Shown one piece after another: positions 7,891 through 11,278 of a stretch of DNA of 11,278 bases (positions are counted from its first letter, which is position 1; every line of letters starts with the position of its first letter). The translations under genes were made by a program, and so were the position numbers. The stretch is from the NCBI GenBank assembly GCA_964407525.1, contig CAYOWC010000154.1:1-11278 (forward strand), in the 5' to 3' direction. Under the pieces are notes generated by a model. That model did not search any database, was not told the origin of the DNA, and saw only the letters and a list, made by a program, of their open reading frames with translations. The stretch comes from DUZB01 sp964407525. Lineage in GTDB: Bacteria > Desulfobacterota > DSM-4660 > Desulfatiglandales > Desulfatiglandaceae.

Positions 7891-8706
7891 ATGCGACAAC
7901 ACTTTATGAACAAATTGAAAACAATTATTTTCCAGGCCGTGTTGGTTCTTTTTCTGATCATTTCTCCGGGAATTCTCAAGACTGCGGGAGGGGGCAGCAG
8001 TGAGCTAAAACCCCCAATAACCAATAGCCTTGGCATGACGTTTGTTTACGTGCCTCCCGGCACCTTCAGAATGGGCAGCCCGATAGATGAAAGGGGCCGA
8101 TTCGAAGGGGAAGAACTGCACAGAGTAACCCTTACCAAAGGGTTTTATATGCAAACCACTGAAGTCACCCAGGGACAATGGCGCCGGGTCATGGGGGAAA
8201 ACCCCTCCGTATTCGATCAATGCGGGGAAGATTGCCCTGTGGAGAACGTGTCATGGCTCGACGTACAGGAGTTCATAGAGAAGATCAACAAAATAGAAAG
8301 CGAGGGGCGGTACAGACTTCCTACAGAGACCGAATGGGAATATGCCTGCAGGGCCGGCAGCAAAATGGAGTACGGTTTTGATTCCAAAAAGTCTGAGCTC
8401 GCCGAGTATGCATGGTATGATAGTAATTCGAACTGGCATACCAACCCCGTCGGGCAGAAGAAGGCCAATGCCTGGGGCCTCATGGACATGCATGGCAATG
8501 TCTGGGAGTGGTGCCAGGGCTGTTATGTTTCCTACCCTGATGGCCCTGTCACCGATCCGCCACCAGCTGCAGTCGGCACCAGCCGGATTCGGCGGGGTGG
8601 TGGTTGGAGAGACGACTCCAGATTTCTTCGTTCCGCCCATCGTGGTAGCAGCATGCCTCAGGAAGAGAGCCGCGCATGGGGCTTTCGGCTAATCATAAAT
8701 CCTTAG
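7891..8706 (+). CDS. Secreted or membrane-anchored SUMF1/FGE-fold protein lacking formylglycine catalytic cysteines
   Basis: A 271-residue protein. AAGGGGA (7878-7884) precedes the ATG at 7891; the ATG at 7906 is an alternative that keeps the signal. Residues 9-28 are a hydrophobic signal or anchor segment. Residues 44-270 are the formylglycine-generating-enzyme sulfatase domain: NSLGMTFVYVPPGTFRMGS, TTEVTQGQWRRVMGENPS (89-106), CGEDCPVENVSW (111-122), YRLPTETEWEYACRAG (141-156), GLMDMHGNVWEWC (196-208), RIRRGGGW (232-239) and AWGFRLI (262-268). In true FGE two cysteines sit just after the RGGS/GW motif; here that stretch reads RDDSRFLRSAHRG with no Cys. It therefore probably does not make formylglycine. 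Non-catalytic SUMF1 proteins are common in bacteria and their role is largely unknown. No sulfatase gene is in the window. The inverted-repeat element just upstream may lie in its leader. Confidence 0.87.
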   Translation: MRQHFMNKLKTIIFQAVLVLFLIISPGILKTAGGGSSELKPPITNSLGMTFVYVPPGTFRMGSPIDERGRFEGEELHRVTLTKGFYMQTTEVTQGQWRRVMGENPSVFDQCGEDCPVENVSWLDVQEFIEKINKIESEGRYRLPTETEWEYACRAGSKMEYGFDSKKSELAEYAWYDSNSNWHTNPVGQKKANAWGLMDMHGNVWEWCQGCYVSYPDGPVTDPPPAAVGTSRIRRGGGWRDDSRFLRSAHRGSSMPQEESRAWGFRLIINP

Positions 8707-8775
8707 AAAAATGCTATGGCAGGAGGCTGCAACAGACGCTCCCTTTCTTTTGGAACTCTTTGATTCCCTCTCTGA

Positions 8776-8886
8776 AACAGACAGATGTTAAAACCGGCAA
8801 AAAGACTGGGGTTTGAAATCCATCAAGACCCACAAGAAAACACCTATGATGCCCGAATCGATCTAAAGAAACCCCTGGCAGTTTAG
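8776..8886 (+). pseudogene. Possible remnant of a GNAT-type acetyltransferase C-terminus
   Basis: After an in-frame TGA at 8773-8775 the frame reads NRQMLKPAKRLGFEIHQDPQ, then a short polar tail ending in DLKKPLAV before TAG at 8884. N-x-x-M-L-x-x-A-x-x-LGF is the usual C-terminal signature of GNAT domains, for example those fused to acetate-CoA ligase-like proteins. No upstream part of such a gene is readable: 8707-8775 has stops and no recognisable protein. The piece is too short for a gene and has no ribosome binding site. The family call rests on one short motif, so it is tentative. Confidence 0.35.
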
Positions 8887-8919
8887 GCTGGGATACCCTT
8901 ATCTTTGGGGATCTGAAAG

Positions 8920-8945
8920 GCCCGGCTCTTACGTTTCGGGCTTTT
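8920..8945 (+). terminator. Weak intrinsic terminator candidate
   Basis: GCCCG (8920-8924) pairs with CGGGC (8937-8941) across a 12-base loop and is followed by TTTT. The stem is only 5 bp and the T run is short, so this is a weak candidate. It could end transcription reading out of the SUMF1 gene. Confidence 0.2.
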
Positions 8946-9028
8946 GAAAGCAGTCGCAGAATCTTTTTCATCGACGAGGAGTAAAGGCGAGCATAACTCT
9001 TGTTGAAGAAATCGGAAGAGGTATCTCA

Positions 9029-10010
9029 ATGAAAAATGAACGGAATATGAGCACTCACCAGAAAGTACTGGTGCTGAATTGCGGCAGCGGATTTCATAGA
9101 ACACTTCGGTTTCAGCTGGGAGATTTTTTTGGTCCCGTGGATCTGGGTCTGCATCTTTCCGGAAAATATAACAGCCTCAACATGGGAATAGGTCTGCTGG
9201 CAGGGTCCGTTTTCCCCGGGTCAAACCGAATGGTTTTCACGGGCTTCTCCCCCTGCTGGGGCGGTTTCTACATCTCTTCCATGGGAGGCGCCGGTCTGGT
9301 TTTTGACGATCTGGGTATCAATCTCCTTTCCCTTGTGGGCAAAGCGCCAACACCCTCCATCGTGTGCCTTCATCGCGCTCATGGGGAAGAGATCCAGGTG
9401 GAGATCGCACCTCTGGATCTCCACCAGGCGTGGAAGATGGGCGATGGTGGAATTTACGGGCTGATGGATTATACCTTGGAACGATTCGGTGAACGGTACG
9501 AAACCGACCCCAGAATACTCGTGACAGGACCCGCTGCCGAGGCCACGGATTTTGGCGCCATTGCGTCCGTTCCCATCAAAAAAGGAAAACTCAGCCCCGT
9601 GGATACCTGGGCAGGACGGGGCGGTTTCGGGTCCAAAATGCTCCGCGAAACGTATGCTAAAAGAACTGCTTCTGGACAATCTGGGAGTCTGCCGCTTTCA
9701 TCGTGGTTGGGCCGAGGAAATGTTGCCGGAAGTCATGCAGTCACTGTTCGGTATGGAAAAAGAATTCCTAAAAAACATCTCCATGACTGCCAGCCGCATC
9801 CAAAGCCGGAATGCTTCAGCCTTCTGGGAATCTGAGAGAACTATTGATCTTGTTTGTGGATTTTTAAAAAGAAAGGTTGTGGTGGAAGGCGACAAAGACC
9901 CTGATTTGAACCGATGGGTTGATGAATTTGAAAAAAACAAGGGGGAAGCTGCTCTGCGTTTCTGGTATGAAATGCACATGGGCATTCAGGAGTCCCTTAG
10001 GGAATTCTGA
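9029..10010 (+). pseudogene. Aldehyde:ferredoxin oxidoreductase (tungsten enzyme) with the middle deleted and frames shifted
   Basis: The N-terminal part (9029 to about 9645, roughly 205 residues) matches the AOR N-terminal domain: GSNRMVFTGFSPCWGGFYISSMGGAG (spanning residues 64-89), DLGINLLSLVGKAP, ILVTGPAAEATDFGAIASVP and WAGRGGFGSKML (194-205). That frame then continues out of register to 9837. From about 9648 another frame reads RMLKELLLDNLGVCRFHRGW and continues to the TGA at 10008, through FWESERTID and ALRFWYEMHMGIQESL, which resemble the extreme C-terminus of AOR proteins. Intact family members are about 600-650 residues; only about 325 remain. The centre, with the CxxC iron-sulfur ligands and pterin-binding residues, is gone. 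Such enzymes use a tungstopterin and a 4Fe-4S cluster to oxidise aldehydes or reduce acids or aryl-CoA; this copy cannot. GGAAGAGGT (9014-9022) still precedes the start, which suggests recent inactivation. Confidence 0.8.
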
Positions 10011-10043
10011 CTTCATGTTTTACCCAACCATACCCTCCCCTGA

Positions 10044-10400
10044 CAATCACTTATATTCCCGGATAAATACGACCGAAAGACCCCTGCACTGGATGATCAG
10101 ATGGAAACAATATCCAAAACAAAATGCCAACTTCTCCTTGAAAGAGACGTGATCTTGTGCTCCGGACCGGTTCTGCAATCACAGAATGATCTGGAGGTTT
10201 CCTTTTTTCCTTTGTCATCCGGCACAAAAACTCTGGAAGAGACCGAGCGAAACCAGATACGTAAAACCCTTTCCGAAACCCGATGGATCATCGAGGGAAA
10301 GAACGGCGCTGCTATTATTTTGGGCCTCCATCCAAGTACCTTGAGAGCGCGGATGCGTAAGCTCAGGATTGTCCGTCCGGAAACAAAAGGGCCGGATTAA
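10044..10400 (+). pseudogene. C-terminal remnant of a sigma-54-dependent transcriptional activator
   Basis: The readable frame begins after TGA at 10041-10043. PDKYDRKTPALDDQMETISK resembles the end of the AAA+ domain. LLLERDVILCSGPVL resembles the piece just after the conserved WPGNVREL motif, which is itself missing (about 7-8 residues short). The Fis-type helix-turn-helix is well kept: TLEETERNQIRKTLSETRW, NGAAIILGLHPSTLRARMRKL (about 10228-10370). LHVLPNHTLP just upstream (10011-10040) may be another fragment of the AAA+ domain, in the same frame but separated by a stop. The GAFTGA loop, Walker A and Walker B are absent, so it cannot activate sigma-54 polymerase. An ATG at 10101 could yield a 99-residue DNA-binding-only peptide, but it has no good ribosome binding site. 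Confidence 0.75.
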
Positions 10401-10422
10401 GACCCAGCACTCCCACAACATA

Positions 10423-10436
10423 TGGTGGCTCCACCA
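10423..10436. other. Small hairpin after the activator remnant
   Basis: TGGTGG (10423-10428) and CCACCA (10431-10436) are perfect inverted copies. The tight 2-base centre implies a 5-bp stem with a GCTC loop. No T run follows on the + strand, so terminator function is doubtful. Confidence 0.25.
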
Positions 10437-10544
10437 AATATTGAGGGTAAATAAGTCCTTTCACCTCTCTCCGCTGTTCTCTCATACTTTCCTAAATAAC
10501 CGTTATAAATGTACTAATTGAATATTTTTCCGACTTGCGTTTGT

Positions 10545-10560
10545 TGGCAGCATAGTTGCA
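10545..10560 (+). promoter_or_regulatory. Sigma-54 (RpoN) -24/-12 promoter
   Basis: TGGCAGCATAGTTGCA matches the consensus TGGCACG-N4-TTGCA at nearly every position, with GG and GC separated by exactly 10 bases. Transcription would begin near 10571 and read into the LapA-family gene at 10744. No other sigma-54-type site of this quality was noticed in the intergenic parts. The remnant of a sigma-54 activator lies 145 bp upstream. Confidence 0.7.
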
Positions 10561-10657
10561 CTTATTATTTGCACGATCTTACTCATTATACGAATGAAAG
10601 TCTTTAAGGTACTTAGTGGTGCAATGAGTCTTCTCCAAGAACCCTGTGAAACGGTGA

Positions 10658-10676
10658 TTCTCAGCATAGCTGAGGA
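10658..10676 (+). promoter_or_regulatory. Leader hairpin upstream of the LapA-family gene
   Basis: TTCTCAGC (10658-10665) pairs with GCTGAGGA (10669-10676) across an ATA loop: 8 pairs, one of them G-U. AAAA follows rather than T, so this is not a + strand intrinsic terminator. It could stabilise the leader. Confidence 0.35.
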
Positions 10677-10729
10677 AAAATGAAACAGGACAGGTCCCCG
10701 GAAAGGCTAATGAAGCCTGCTCTGGATCG

Positions 10730-10738
10730 AAAGGAGGT
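10730..10738 (+). promoter_or_regulatory. Strong ribosome binding site for the LapA-family gene
   Basis: AAAGGAGGT lies 5 bases before the ATG at 10744 and fixes the start. It also argues against the overlapping frame that begins at 10680. Confidence 0.75.
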
Positions 10739-10743
10739 AAATC

Positions 10744-10995
10744 ATGTCCATTTCTCTAATCATCACCTTTCTTCTTATTTTGGCAATTATCATTGCTGCC
10801 ATACAAAACAGCGTGCCCTTGGATTTAAAGTTTTTTGTATGGAATTTTCAGATATCCGTCACCGAATTGATTGCTTATTCATCTATCGTTGGCGGCGCCA
10901 TTGTGGCGATTCTGGCCTTACCAAAGCTGGCAAAAAAATCCCTCCATGAAAGGCGTATGAACAAAGAGATCCATGAATTGAAGAAACAGAAATAG
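10744..10995 (+). CDS. LapA-family (DUF1049) small inner-membrane protein
   Basis: An 83-residue protein with two membrane segments (about 3-21 and 41-60) around a short loop with the family pattern IQNSVPLDLKFFVWNFQIS (residues 20-38). A basic cytoplasmic tail (KKSLHERRMNKEIHELKKQK) follows. The LapA domain is known from E. coli lipopolysaccharide assembly protein A (formerly YciS), but many family members occur far from LPS genes and their function is unproven. Length and layout are normal for the family. It sits downstream of a sigma-54 promoter and 117 bp upstream of a 2-oxoacid oxidoreductase gene. No terminator is visible between the two, so they could share a transcript. Confidence 0.8.
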   Translation: MSISLIITFLLILAIIIAAIQNSVPLDLKFFVWNFQISVTELIAYSSIVGGAIVAILALPKLAKKSLHERRMNKEIHELKKQK

Positions 10996-11112
10996 TCCTG
11001 ATTGAGCCCAACGGTTTTGTGTCTTGTTGGTGTGCGCGTGCCGAAAATGGAAGGCGTCATTCGGTTTTCGCTGTTTATCATAAATTTCGGTGTTGGAGGG
11101 AAATAGGATCAT

Positions 11113-11278
11113 ATGGAAGATTTGAATGTAACCGTTGCAGGCGTTGCCGGTCAAGGGGTTCAAACAATAGGAGATGTCCTGACTCAAACGGCCGCTGCTC
11201 AAGGTTATGCCGTATTCAACTGGAAGGAATATGAATCACGGATACATGGGGGCCAGAATAGTTATTCCATCCGAATCA
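11113..11278 (+). CDS. 2-oxoacid:acceptor (ferredoxin) oxidoreductase alpha subunit with N-terminal gamma domain, 3' end outside window
   Basis: The first 55 codons are present and the frame is open at the window edge. The sequence begins MEDLNVTVAGVAGQGVQTIG and reaches KEYESRIHGGQNSYSIRI. AGxAGQGxxTIG and KEYESRIxGGQNS are the signature of the pyruvate/2-oxoacid oxidoreductase gamma domain, placed at the N-terminus of KorA-type alpha subunits. These enzymes decarboxylate 2-oxoacids to acyl-CoA with ferredoxin reduction, in the cytoplasm of anaerobes. The ATG at 11113 follows an in-frame TAG at 11104, so it is the first possible ATG. GGAGGG (11095-11100) is a somewhat distant ribosome binding site. 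A stand-alone gamma subunit cannot be excluded, since the rest of the gene is missing. Confidence 0.8.
   Translation, partial: MEDLNVTVAGVAGQGVQTIGDVLTQTAAAQGYAVFNWKEYESRIHGGQNSYSIRI

Larger units (their letters stand above)
8707..9028. other. Gene-free stretch between the SUMF1 gene and the aldehyde oxidoreductase remnant
   Basis: No complete gene is visible in these 322 bases. They hold the short GNAT-like remnant at 8776-8886, a weak GC hairpin at 8920-8941 followed by four T, and the ribosome binding site of the next gene (GGAAGAGGT, 9014-9022). I see no convincing promoter. Confidence 0.5.
10401..10743. other. Non-coding regulatory stretch upstream of the LapA-family gene
   Basis: No protein is recognisable in these 343 bases. 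They hold a small hairpin at 10423-10436, a sigma-54 promoter at 10545-10560, a leader of about 170 bases with a hairpin at 10658-10676, and a strong ribosome binding site at 10730-10738. The A/T-rich part 10490-10540 is typical of upstream promoter DNA. Confidence 0.6.

Noticed and set aside
9646..9835. The C-terminal 60 or so residues of the 9029 frame as real protein
   Set aside because: They do not resemble AOR sequence, while the alternative frame over the same bases does. They are out-of-frame reading after the deletion.
10680..10949. An 89-codon frame starting at 10680
   Set aside because: It overlaps the LapA-family gene in another frame, has no ribosome binding site and shows no family features.

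Overview
The window reads as a stretch of an anaerobic, Desulfobacterota-like (deltaproteobacterial) chromosome of moderate GC. The evidence is indirect: strong GGAGG ribosome binding sites, a tungsten aldehyde:ferredoxin oxidoreductase remnant, a 2-oxoacid:ferredoxin oxidoreductase, a sigma-54 activator remnant with a -24/-12 promoter, and a sulfur-handling gene set. All genes I can support are on the + strand.

Left half (1-7680) is dense and intact. A beta-CASP metallo-beta-lactamase (MBL) RNA-nuclease-like gene runs in from the left edge (to 1436). A sulfur module follows: an exported MBL protein with three rhodanese domains (1500-3539), a short YeeE/YedE sulfur-transport half-protein (3569-4087), and a second YeeE/YedE half fused to a C-terminal rhodanese domain (4087-5277, sharing one base with the gene before). 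Together they suggest uptake or relay of sulfane sulfur (thiosulfate or persulfide) across the envelope. Of the four rhodanese domains only one keeps the catalytic cysteine. Next come a GT-A glycosyltransferase resembling the mannosylglycerate/glucosylglycerate synthase group (5392-6654) and a CNNM/CBS-pair membrane protein (6676-7680), closely spaced and possibly cotranscribed.

The middle (7681-8706) holds a 180-bp interrupted inverted-repeat element with two competing right arms, then a secreted or membrane-anchored SUMF1/FGE-fold protein that lacks the formylglycine-generating cysteines.

The segment 8707-10400 looks like a decay zone. It contains a 33-codon piece resembling the C-terminal end of a GNAT domain, an aldehyde:ferredoxin oxidoreductase gene whose middle is missing and whose two ends lie in different frames, and the C-terminal end of a sigma-54-dependent activator. 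The non-coding stretch 10401-10743 carries a well-formed sigma-54 promoter and a hairpin-bearing leader in front of a small LapA-family membrane protein (10744-10995). The window ends inside a 2-oxoacid:acceptor oxidoreductase alpha subunit (from 11113). I found no rRNA, no convincing tRNA, no CRISPR array and no complete insertion sequence.
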